Shown piece by piece: positions 35,690 to 47,000 of a DNA stretch of 64,000 nucleotides (position 1 is the first letter of the stretch; each line of letters opens with the position of its first letter). Made by a program: the position numbers and the translations under genes. Source of the DNA: Antedon mediterranea (taxonomy: Eukaryota > Echinodermata > Crinoidea > Comatulida > Antedonidae); the NCBI RefSeq assembly GCF_964355755.1, contig NC_092675.1:8404312-8468311 (forward strand). Direction: 5' to 3'. The notes beneath the pieces were generated by a model that saw only the letters and a program-made list of their open reading frames with translations, ran no database searches and was not told the origin of the DNA.

Positions 35690-38600
35690 ATGAAACTGTG
35701 TAGCAGTTCATGGTACCAGAGACTAAAGATGGCTATAAGTTTGAGAACTACTATCTCATTTGATAACATTATATATCTTCTTCATGAACCTAGAGATTCA
35801 GCATCATTAGCTGTCTGGCGTGTTTTATTTGGTATGTATAATAAGATTTCAATTAAAAGTATTATAAATGTCTAAAAGTAGACTATATGCATTGTATTTA
35901 CTGGAGTTTCAAATTTCCTAATTTACTGCTATGTGTACGTGTACGAGATGCTGCTTTCCAAATTGTTGATTAATATATTCCTACTGGATGGCTATTATAG
36001 ATAACTCTACTATATGCTATGATTTCTAGCAAAGATTTTATTTTTGTTTATTTTCAGCCATTCTTAATTTTGAGGATTGAGTGAGATTCTTATATTAAAG
36101 TGTGTTTTTACAAAAAAAAAAGAAAAGTGCACACATGAGACGTGTATTTTTCCCTCATTTGCAGTCATTTATATTTGAGGTAGCTTATAATACATATCAT
36201 TAGTCATGCTTGGCTATTAGTTCATCTTATAATGGATATGTAATGACTTTGGCATTTTGTCTCCTAGGTTTCATCATTCTAATTGATATACCTCAAGAAC
36301 GTGGCATGGCCAGTATCAGTAGCAGGTGGAGTGATCCCTATCGATGCAATTTCCCACTCTTCCATTTTTTGGCACCACTCCCAGTTGACTGGATGTATGT
36401 GGTTTACCTGCTGATGTGTCTTGGTAACATAAATTTTGATTTTTATTTTGTATATCTTATTTACATTAATTTCAATGATAATTTTCAAAACATCACCTTT
36501 GATAGTGCTTAGGTGCTTATCAGCAATCCTTAAATAAATGGAAGTTCATATAATTCAATGAAAATTCCAATTGAGTATTATAGTACCATATTCGTCGAAT
36601 TTCCATACCCTACAGTCGATAACCATTCTTCATAAACCCAAATGCATTTCCAAACATAAAGCTAGGAACCTTGTATATTAAAATCAAATGCACTTAGTAT
36701 AGTATTTTTTCATTATAACCTATAGGAGCCTTGGGGCTAATGTTTGGATTTTTATATCGCCTCAGCTGTCTTACATTTGTGCTCACATACTGGTACGTCT
36801 ATCTACTGGACAAATCTGTATGGAACAACCACTCCTATCTGTATGGACTTCTTGGATTACAGTTCCTATTCATTGATGCAAACCGCTGTTGGTATGAATC
36901 TTATTAACACAATATTAAGTCTGATAATATTTAGAAAACTAGTTGAATTTAGCTTTTAATGAATGTAAATAAGTTTTCGCCAACTTATGTAGTAACCATT
37001 ATGGTAATTTACATGAACTAGAGACGTAAGTTTTACGAAAAAAATAACATTCTAACGCTCACCACTATGTCAGTCTGTTGTTCGGTAATCACTAACTTGA
37101 GCATGCGACTGCAGCCATGTATATGGCCTTGTTAAAAAGTACTTAAAAGTGAACATGATTTGTTCATCACTCACCCAATAGAACTTTAAATTTCTACATA
37201 ATTCTTAGATGTTCTGTTATAAATAACATTAAGTAAACAAACTCAGTAACTTTCACACAGAAAATTTTGAAATGAACAATAATAATAGATTCAAGATTAA
37301 TTTACAAACAAAATATCTTTTTTTAGGTCGGTAGATGGACTTATAAGGCCATCTATAAGAAATTCACATGTTCCACTTTGGAATTATGCCTTAATACAAT
37401 TTCAAGTAAGTTATACGGATTTATGTGAAAATTCATCAATATTTATTGTACAAATCTTTAAAATTGATCTTGGTTTGCATTTTAGAAAATCACATTAAAA
37501 TATAATGACTGATTAATAAAGTACTTTTGTTTTACTTTTAGATTTTTATAGTATATTTTATTGCTGGTTTGAAAAAACTTGATAAAGATTGGATAACAGG
37601 GTATTCAATGGACAATCTCGCTCTCAACTGGATATTTGATCCATTTAGGTATATTTATCTCAATTACCTGGATGCTAAGAATAATATTTGCAGAACCAAC
37701 CATCCCATGAAATTAGGAGTTTTGCTTCTAAATATGGGAGTACATTACAGAAACACAAGAAATAAGTTTTACTTTGTCCATGTGAATACATCATCTTTAA
37801 ATAAAAAATTCAACTGATAGCTTAATTAATTAATATAATGGAAAATGTGCTGTTTAGTAAAATGTTTAAATGTCTAATGCTCTGTCTACACTATCAAACT
37901 AGATTACAAAAAAGTGTGACGTGCCCAAATATGTTTATGATATGATGTCATCCTGTCCATATATGGGCACATCGCATTTTTTGTCACGTTTGATAGTATA
38001 GACAGAGCTTTAGGGAATAGGCTTGTATGGTCTGTTTGCTTATGTACACATAACATAATTAATGTGCACTCAGTATTAACCAAACATCTTTCCTGACATG
38101 TGTCAACAAGGAATCAATTTTTGTTTTCACCAAATAAAAATTATCTTTATTTTATGGTTTTCAGGTTATTTCTGACGAATGAGCATATTGATTTGTATAT
38201 TGTTCATATAGGAGGTTTAATGCTAGATTTGATGATTGGTTTCTTGCTATACTTTGACAAGACAAGACCAGTGGCTGCTTTCTTTTGTGTCTCCTTTCAT
38301 GCAATGAACTCTCAAATGTTCCAAATAGGTAAGGAGAAAAACTGGAATGGATGCCATTGGCATTTAAAATGAAAATTATTTCTGTGTAATAGTAGCTCTG
38401 TGTAATAATGTTCTTGCTTCATTTTTTCTAATATGTTGTTGTCCTTATTAGGAATGTTTCCATACACTATGCTTGTATCTATCCTAATGTTTTGTTATGC
38501 TGACTGGCCAAGACAACTGTTTAAACGCTTGCCACAAGTATGCCACATAGTTCTTCCGTTGAATACGCCACTTCAGAGCAGTAAACATTGCTTGTATCAA

Positions 38601-41600
38601 GAATCAGATAGCCACCAACAACTAGATAGCCACCAACAACCAGATGAGGTCATCAGCCCAATTAGAAAATCACACAAACAGAAACGAAAATCAAAAGAAG
38701 AAGTAATCATTAAAAGAACCAACGATGAAACAGAAAGTACAATTTATCTTAAACACAGAATCATTTTCGGAGTTCTTTCAGCTTATTCATTAACTCAAGT
38801 GATCTTGCCCTATTCACATTTTGTTACAAAGGTGAGTGCAGTATGCTATTGTAGTTTTAGTAGAGTTGACCACCATTTTTTATTTGTCAATTATCACCAC
38901 AAAAGAGGTATCATTGTTGATTATTGCAATGCTTTTTATGTTAATGAAAGACCCTTTGCTGGACAATAGATTGCCACAAACCGCTTGTCTATGTAAATTG
39001 GCCTTTACACAGATTAATACACATCATAGGAACCACAGTCACCATCGAGGTCTGGTTTTATTTATTTACTTTATCTTACTAAAGGGATACAACAACTGGA
39101 CAAATGGACTGTACGGCTACTCTTGGGACATGATGGTTCATAGCTGGTCAAGTCAACATATTAAAATTACCTTTGTAGACAACAAAACTGGGGAAGTCGG
39201 CTACATCACTCCAGGTGTACATGTAAGTATATTTGTTTGTACTGAATCAAACCATGAAATGAGTATTTTGTTCCGTTTTACTGTATAGGTTTCTACTGTT
39301 TGTTTTTTGTTATAGCTTTGGGAAGGTGCTAGTGAAAGATGGAGTGCCCATGGAGACATGCTAAAGCAGTATGCCATGTGCTTAGCTGACCACCTTAAAG
39401 ATCATAACATACACAATACACAACTTTACTTTGATGTTTGGCGATCATTGAATGGAAGATTTCAACAAAGGTTTGTACGGAAATCTATATTTAATAACTA
39501 ATTCAATAAACATAATGAAGAATTGTTGATTAAATCTACTTTCATTGTTTTAATTTTTGCTGGCTTGATACTGGTTGGTTTGTTTAGATTTGCACTTTAG
39601 CAAAAGACATTCCAATTATGTTTCCTTGATTGCAACAAATGTGTTATAGTAACATGTTGAATACATTCTTGTTCAAAAGAAACTAAATCTTCATCTTTAA
39701 ATCCGTCTGTAGAATGTGGAATCCTAAAGTTGATATCGTTGCAGCTGATTGGTCACCATTTAACCAATCAAGTTTCCTAATGCCTCTTCTCTCAGAATTA
39801 TCGCCATGGAGAACAAAGTTTGAAGAGATTGAAGATTCTTTGGACAACCATACTACAGTAGTGTTTGTGGCAGACTTTCCTGGTAAATTTCCATTTTTAT
39901 AAATTATTACATATCTGAAATAAAACATGATGATGTAGGAACATTCAAAAATATATATACTGATAACAAATTTATGATATCAAGCTCTGAAAATCAGTGT
40001 GGAATATCAAGTGATTATTTTAAGAGACATATTAATTTCTGAAAGGGTAATATTAATGGATGATTATTACTTTTTAGGCTTGCATCTTGAGAACTTTGTA
40101 GATCCAAACCTTGGCAACACAAGTATTCAGGTTTTAAAGGGTAGTTTAGTGGTTGAAATTACAGATTATAAAGAAAATATTACATTACATGAGGGCGGTA
40201 GTATACAGGTTTGTATATCAGTTGCTGCAATTCTCAATCAGATGGTATTGTGGGAGATTGGTTATTACATGGTCTTCTGTTTATATATGATAATAGTTAC
40301 ATAGTGCATATATAGCTGGCTGTCAATGCACTGTACATGAAAATAGGATATGGCAAAATTTAACAATTGAAAGCTAGTTGGATAAGAAAATTCTGCAGCT
40401 GCTGCTTTGAGATATTTTTATTTATAATACACATGTTTGTATTCTTGCAATTTGATTGATTAATTGCGCATCACGTGTCATTTGAAATTAGCCCTACTTA
40501 GTGGAAAAGTGATATCTAATGATGATAACGCCCAGCATTTTGAGTTGTCTGATCCTGTTCAGAATAAACTATTCTCTATAATACAACTATTATCCTCTTG
40601 TCCATCGATATTTACCTTCTGGTACATTTTATACATGTTTTTCTCCTCTCAAACAATAGGTGCCTTCTGGTAAGTTTCATATTGTACACACAGTATCAGA
40701 AGAACCTTCTTGTTACATGTACTTGACCGTTAATACAACAGATGTCGCTATTAGGAAGAAATTTAACGACTTTAAAGAAATTCGAAACAGCAATGAGTCT
40801 AGTTTGGCAGGTATTTTGGATATTTTGCATTACAATGAAGAAAAAAACAATTATAATGTATTACCTTTAATTTATTTATTCAGATAGATAGAAATACTAA
40901 AATCTCACTTGTTTCAATAACTAAATCAAATCAATTCAATTTTTTATTTCATTTGTATAAACTACATAGTAAATTGTGTTGCTATGAAACTAACAGCACA
41001 ATACAATACAACAAAAGTAGAAACACCATTACCCATCATTCTCTAACATTCAGTGCTCTAACGGCAGATGGCTAAAAACTATTACTATATAACTATTATA
41101 CTGTTGATCATTTTCCTTGAAACAGCAGTAAATAGAGTTCATAAATGTTGTTTGTTAGTATTATGGAGGAAAAAAAACATCTTAATCCATAAATTATTTA
41201 TATAATTCGAATGTCATTTTCATATTTACTATTATATTTAAAATATCTTTATTTTTGTTTTGTTTATTATTTAGAGTTTTCTTCTAAAGAACTTCAAATA
41301 TTCAAAGATCTCCTAGAACATGAGAAACTTATAGAAGAGTACAGGAACATGACATTGTTTGATCGATTTAGAGATTTCTATGAAACAAAGTTTTCGTTGT
41401 TCGCCTCAAGGTACAGTGCTTTTTTTAAATGTTTTTAAATAAACATAACTTAGTATTAGCAAGGCAATCTAACAACAGGACACTGAGCTCGCCTTGGTAA
41501 GATAGCAAGCAGTCCTTTGATCATATGTCTGGCTGTGACAAATACCACAGTACTGTACTATGTACATATTTTCCGCGGCACAAGTTCCTGTTAAGGGGCG

Positions 41601-41868
41601 TGTAACTGATCGTATCACAACCACAGATAAGCCCTTTGATCTCAAGAGCTCAGCAATCAGCATCCTGTTGTTAGATTTCCTTGGTATTAGTGCCTTGATA
41701 GTATTGTATTTAGTACCTTCTGGTATTAGTGTCTTTTGATAATTCGCAGCATTCTTCCGTACCTACTGTAACATATACACAATGTCTTTTATTGGATTCT
41801 CTTTCAGTTTTAATAGTGCGTTTCAGGCTGTTCATAACATTGCCAACTCAGCATCTTTCAGACTCTAA
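35690..41868 (+). CDS. GGCX: Vitamin K-dependent gamma-glutamyl carboxylase, 14 exons, 711 aa
   Basis: Multi-pass ER membrane enzyme that converts glutamate to gamma-carboxyglutamate using reduced vitamin K, CO2 and O2. Exons: 35690-35831, 36268-36423, 36726-36891, 37327-37405, 37542-37648, 38165-38328, 38452-38831, 39085-39222, 39316-39470, 39713-39882, 40078-40208, 40660-40810, 41275-41410, 41808-41868; all phases agree. Signatures are [37 protein letters not shown] (K193 matches the catalytic base K218 of the human enzyme), [17 protein letters not shown] and [15 protein letters not shown]74 and C466 match the human disulfide C99-C450. Exon 7 of this list carries an extra charged loop (about residues 290-345, including a duplicated DSHQQ) that accounts for the 41-residue shift from human numbering. 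The reading frame is open upstream of the chosen ATG to the acceptor at 35669, so a longer N-terminus is possible. The last exon is short and less certain. Confidence 0.93.
37060..37145. repeat. Dispersed repeat shared with 21994-22095
   Basis: In carboxylase intron 3. Contains CTCACCACTATGTCAGTCTG and GACTGCAGCCATGTATATGG as in the cadherin-intron copy. Class unknown. Confidence 0.45.
37875..38012. mobile_element. MITE with about 55-bp inverted ends and TA target duplication
   Basis: ATGCTCTGTCTACACTATCA at the left pairs with TGATAGTATAGACAGAGCTT at the right, and the similarity continues inwards through GTGACGTGCCCA/TGGGCACATCGC. TA flanks both ends. No coding capacity. It sits in a carboxylase intron. 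Confidence 0.7.
41466..41677. mobile_element. MITE with AATCTAACAACAGGA inverted ends
   Basis: The 15-bp ends at 41466-41480 and 41663-41677 are perfect inverted copies, and GAGCTC words follow on both inner sides. It lies in the last carboxylase intron and encodes no plausible protein. Confidence 0.6.
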
Positions 41869-42436
41869 TTTATGCAGCTCATATTTCAAGCATGAGTTAG
41901 TTACTTACATCGTGATGCTAAAACTGGTTTGCAATATTTGAGGCTGCTCCTTTACAAAACAATACTAGAGGAACATTTACATACCAGATGCAAATAAGGG
42001 CCAAGTAGACTTATTCTTAAAGAAATCCCTTACTTTATTTAACCTCAAAAAGAATATCCTATAATCTTAAAAGAAGCCCGCATATTTAGTCTAAAAACGA
42101 AATCTGTGTGTGCTAGATATGTATTAATTAATTGAAAATGAGTTCTTGTATTTGTTGTTATGGAATAGCAATTCCAAAACCAGTATCTACATCGTTGATG
42201 GTTAAAATAGTGCAATAGTTGGAATAGGGCAAATATTTGCAATGGGCGTGCCTAAGTTCAGGTAACTAATTTATGTTATATTATGTTATATTTGTTATAC
42301 CATACCTAAATTTTGAAATTTCCAAAGTGAATGTGCAATGCAATTGTCGGTTCTAATTCTTTTTTTAATTTCCTTGACTCTGTTATTATCCTAGAATAGA
42401 GTAACAATACACATTTACTTTTATTATACGGCTTTA
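41869..42436 (+). other. Carboxylase 3' UTR / downstream sequence
   Basis: Non-coding AT-rich sequence after the carboxylase stop. By eye I find no AATAAA or ATTAAA here; the first canonical signal is in the tail of the SINE that follows. Confidence 0.4.
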
Positions 42437-42775
42437 TACGGCTTTACCACGTTGAAACGTCAGATCACCGAAGTTAAGCGACGTTGGGCCTGGTTAGAGC
42501 TTGGATGGGAGACCATCTGGGGAAAACGGGTGCTGTATACGGAGCTGGGGTCCCGTTAGGCATTTGAAATCAGCACTGCTGACTCTTATGGCAGCCCCTG
42601 CATCTAGTATCTGCCTCAGACCTCTGGTCAAGGTGGGCACTGGACGAGAGAAACCCTTGATCAATGTTAGGACCAATCAAGGTGCTTTAAACAGTCCTGG
42701 CTTTGTTTGTATCAAACCTGTTAGTGGCAGTAATTATCGCTGTTGGTTTCGATTGAATAAAATAAAATAAAATAC
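42437..42775 (+). mobile_element. 5S-rRNA-derived SINE (SINE3 type)
   Basis: The first 105 bp are clearly derived from 5S rRNA: TTACCACGTTGAAA, GATCACCGAAGTTAAGC, GTTGGGCCTGGTTAG, CTTGGATGGGAGACC and GGTGCTGTA follow in 5S order, including the internal pol III promoter (box A, intermediate element, box C). About 11 bases of the 5S helix III region are missing. A body of about 210 bp and an ATAAA repeat tail follow. The plus orientation matches the carboxylase upstream. TTTATACGGC is duplicated at the left border. SINE3 elements are known from fish and sea urchin. Confidence 0.85.
42756..42761 (+). terminator. AATAAA inside the SINE tail, possible carboxylase poly(A) signal
   Basis: First canonical AATAAA after the carboxylase stop that I can find, repeated four times in the ATAAA tail. 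A further AATAAA is at 43384-43389. Use by the carboxylase transcript is inference. Confidence 0.35.
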
Positions 42776-42807
42776 TCTTTGGTATTTTGATTATACACAC
42801 AACCCCT

Positions 42808-42915
42808 CCCATCCCACACACACACACACACACCCCTTCCACACACGCACCCACCCCTCCCACACACGCACCCACCCCTCCCACACACGCACACACCACT
42901 CCCACAGACACACAT
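42808..42915. repeat. CA-rich minisatellite (CACACACGCACCCACCCCTC units)
   Basis: A CA dinucleotide run merges into three near-identical 20-22 bp units, all on a pyrimidine-rich plus strand with no T-A alternation. The apparent long glycine/cysteine/valine ORFs on the minus strand are artefacts of this composition. Confidence 0.85.
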
Positions 42916-44056
42916 TGGTATGAACCATCAATGTTTGTTTGTGCTATTTTTCTCCCTGTACTTGTTTCTAGTAATGATAGAAGTTAAAACGGTGCCTTAA
43001 CGGTTTCAATAGACTTTTAATAATGTTATTTATTAACTTTAGCATTGAAGAACTGTGGCGCCTTATGTTTGTTTAATGTATGTAAGTAAGATAACATGTA
43101 TAGGACCAGAGATATTATTAATGATTGTATGAATATTGTCTGTTAATATAGTTAATGTAATTCCTTTATGGTGCAATATTAGAGTAGGCTTACGTCCGTT
43201 ATTAATAAGCGTATGTATTTCTTGTTGTAGAGTTTTGCAATATTATAGTAATATTACACAACAATTATGAATTTAAACAATTGCATCATTATCATCATCA
43301 TCTTCAGAGATGAAGAAGGTGGACATAGCAATTAGTATATTAAATGCAATTATTGTATGTACTGCAAGTAATCATGACAAACAAATAAATATTAATGTTA
43401 CATCTCCGATTTGTGTATCTTCTTTATCATTTAGTTGGTAAAGGTCAGTCAGACACGCCGAATGACCTATTCTGAAGCGTGGTTCCCACTCTAGAACGTA
43501 ACGCAAGGACGTTAATAGAACGTAACGCAAGGACGTAAACGCAACGCAAGCGTTTTAACCAATGACAAGCGAAGTTATAGACAGTTTTGCAATCACAAGC
43601 GAATAAGCCATCGCTTGTGATTGGTCAATTCACTTGCGTTGCGTTACGTCCTTGTGTTGCGTCGCTAGTGGGAACTATGCTTTAATCTCTGATTATAAAT
43701 CAAATGTTATCTTTTTGGCGCATTATAACAATTTACAAAAGAATTGTTTATCATTAATCTTAACTTCGTAGGCCTAACTTCTGATTTAAATATTTGTTTT
43801 TATCAACACATAAATATTTTTAGTTTTGATACCATTACTGGACAAAAAAAGAGCTATATGATAGCATAATATATTATAAAATCCAACAACAAAAGATATT
43901 CATTACCTTGCTCACAGTACCCATTAATTATAAATTTTTGTTTAATATTTATAAATATTATCGAGCAGGATAAGAAATATCAAACATTATATAGGTGGAA
44001 TTATTGCAAACAGTAAATCAGTTTCTATGATGCCCAAACAATAACAACTTTTTAAT
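42916..44056. other. Intergenic region between carboxylase and paraoxonase 3' ends
   Basis: Apart from the MITE at 43482-43675 it is AT-rich and non-coding. AATAAA at 43384-43389 is a second candidate carboxylase poly(A) signal. TTTAAT around 43941 reads ATTAAA on the minus strand and could serve the paraoxonase. Confidence 0.4.
43482..43675. mobile_element. MITE copy, GCAAGGACGT family (most complete copy)
   Basis: GGTTCCCACTCTAGAACGTA at the left and GCGTCGCTAGTGGGAAC at the right are inverted ends. The word AACGTAACGCAAGGACGT occurs twice in the left arm, and its complement TTGCGTTACGTCCTTGTG is in the right arm. The inside contains CAATCACAAGCGAATAAGCC and its complement, so nearly the whole element can fold on itself. 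Confidence 0.75.
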
Positions 44057-47000
44057 TCAAAACCCACGAACATCGCAGCGTAAGAGATGTCCGGTTATGC
44101 TACCAACCAGCATTTGGTTACCGTAGAAACTTGCGACGCTTGAGCCCTTAAAATTGTTACCATTATCTGCATACACCTCACGTATGGTTTCATTCCAGTC
44201 ACCATCAAAATGTATATGTAGAATCTGAAAGATAATTAAACATTATACAGTTGTTAGTCATTTAGCTTTAGAGCATTAATAAATCAAATGTAAGATTCAA
44301 GATTCAATTTTATTTTGCCAATTAAAATGGAAATAATATGAGTACATTTTCAAAATTTTAAAATGTATATTAATAAAATTATTATTATATACAATATTTA
44401 TATTATTTAAAACAATCAATATATCAAAAATAGACATGAATACTACAGGCATACAACATTTTAAAAGTAACATAAGAACATCAAAAATACTATAAACATT
44501 ACATTATACAGCCTAATTTATTATAATTTATTATTATAGGCCTAATATAGATTATATATTATTGGCTTTAAAAATAAATTTTACAATTAATTTAATAATT
44601 AATTATATATTATTATACGTTAATAGTATTGATATAAAGTATCTAATTTAAATTGGCTGACAGCATGTTAATGACGATATTGAGTATAAAAGTCATGGTA
44701 ATAATTCAGTATCTATGATAGTAGTGGATGTAATAGACGTGTTTTGTATGTTTATTTCAGTATATTCATCTTATGTGTCACATAACGACAATAAATCATA
44801 ATGACTATGTTTTATCGACGTAATTAATTTATTTTATCTGTGAGTCCATCCATGGATAAAATAAGTAGAAGGATTGGTATCGATGGTAACATCAAAATAA
44901 GTTTCCACCGCGCTCGCCTATAATACCACTAGGAATAAAACAATTTATTTTATCATCAATACCAACTTACCTGTGAGGCTCCTTTAATGCGCTCTTTACT
45001 AGACAGCAGCTTGTGTACGAGTGGGTGACACCCCACCAACAAGTCGCCTGTCGTTGGATCAACTTCAATGTTGTCCGGTGCCGTGTATATATTCAAAATC
45101 TAAAAAATAGGCGATTAAATCATAATATAAATTATACTATAATTATATATTTAAAATAGTTTATATTTTATTTTAGGTCTTAATAATAATTTTAATTATA
45201 GGCCTATACTAACCTTCACCGGTTCCAATGATGAATCTGTTTTACGTGAGTAAACTCGAACTTGATGACTAAATGTGGTAGCAACGTATACTGTCCTATA
45301 AGAGAATTATTCATTTTATGCAGGGAAGCATGATAATCCAACTCTTTTCTCTGATAAGAGCAACTTTATAACATAACGGCATCAAACTGCGTTACTCTAA
45401 AATTAAATTCTCTTAAAAATATAGTAGTCCTTGATCTTTTCATTCTTGACATATTAAATACATAAGACGCGCATAATTTTTTAATTTTTAGTGTTTTAGA
45501 GAGTTATTTACTAGGCCAGTCCTCTACTGTTTTTCTTCCGTGGCGCGAAATTGAATGTATTTAGTTTAAATACCAATTTCACTAGAACAATATTAAGAAG
45601 CACTTCAGGACTATATGGATGTCCACTAAAGGAGGGATGTATGTATTAAATGTATTTCTCGTCATTTCATAGGGTGAGTGTCCAATTAAAGCTGATTAAA
45701 TTCTTTAAAAATATCGTTAAAAATAGTCAAATTGGCTGCCAACCAATGGTTTTTTGTTTGAATTTAATAATTATTTTGTCAAGTTTTTTTATTAAAACTA
45801 CAAAATAACATATTAGTCTGACTTAATTAATCTTCATTTTTCATGTTTTTGGGGAACAATACATCTTTAATGTCCCTAAATAGAAGTCCCAAATGACAAA
45901 CCGTTTATCGGGAGATATATTGATTCCATTTGCTCCCGATAGCCCTGTAGCAACAAACGAGGCTTTCTCTCCATCATAGAAAACAACAGACGCAAACGAC
46001 AAACGAAGTATTTTGTCAAGTAACATATATTTGTATCCGAAGAGCAGGAAATTAGTAGCGTAGAATGTATCGGGTCCGGTGGCCACTACGTCATTTAGGC
46101 TTAAGTAAAAAAACAAAATATGCATCAATGATAACATCAGGATCTATACATTGATATAGAAAAGTAAATTAAAGATGGTGGAATGAAACAAAACAAATCT
46201 ATATTTGTATTGTTGTCTTTAGGCCTAGCCTACCATCGATACGGCAGAACCAGTACATTCCAACATCCTGTCATGCATGTTATCGTTAAATTTCTTTTAG
46301 GGCCTAACAAATAATAGGAAAACTACATTTTAGTATTTAAAAAAAACAATTATTAAATCATACCCGATTCTCGGTACTGTTTAGGGTAAATCATCGGTAT
46401 GAGCGAGTCATATGGCCGAGCGGTTAAGGCAGGGGCGCCGTTTATCGTACCTAAAGAGCCAACAACAACATCGGCAAGGGTTCGAGGCCGACTCGCTCCT
46501 AGTTCAGGTGGTGGAACAAGTCTTCTCGGATAAGGACTATAAACCGTAGGTCCAGTGTACACAGTTATAACCTGTGTGTACTTTAAAGAACCCAGTTCAT
46601 TATTCGAAAAAGAGTAGGGGGTTACCCCGGTGAACCGGTTCACACAATAGCCTCTGTATCAGAGGGATTACCACCTATCTGATAGGACAGTGATTAATTC
46701 ACTATTGGTAATCCTTGGCCACAGTGCCTAAAGACATAAAATAAAAAAAAATAAAAAAAAAAAAAAATAAAAAAAATAAAATAAATAAAAATAAAACACA
46801 GGTGGAAATAAAGTTTGTTTTAAACTGTTTTATACATGTTTAGTTCGATTTGTAATGGATGATAATTGCATAGGCCTATGCATCGAGTAAATTTGTTTTT
46901 TTTTCATTTTGATGTTTGTGTGTGTATGTGAACCATTGAGTATTCCATCATTACTGTAGACGGTATAATACGACTGACTGAAATATTTCTATTTTTTTCA

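Noticed and set aside
42437-42541. Functional 5S rRNA gene
   Set aside because: Lacks about 11 bases of the 5S molecule, runs into a SINE body and has no T-run terminator at the right place.
42687-42987. Overlapping ORFs rich in Cys-Val-Gly (minus) and Pro-Thr-His (plus)
   Set aside because: Products of the CA-rich minisatellite; low complexity in all frames.
46401-46498. Functional tRNA gene
   Set aside because: The acceptor ends pair, but no normal anticodon stem-loop is present and the sequence continues into a SINE body with an A-rich tail.
46353-46643. 96-codon minus-strand ORF
   Set aside because: Lies across the tRNA-derived SINE and is not conserved-looking; chance ORF in a retroposon.
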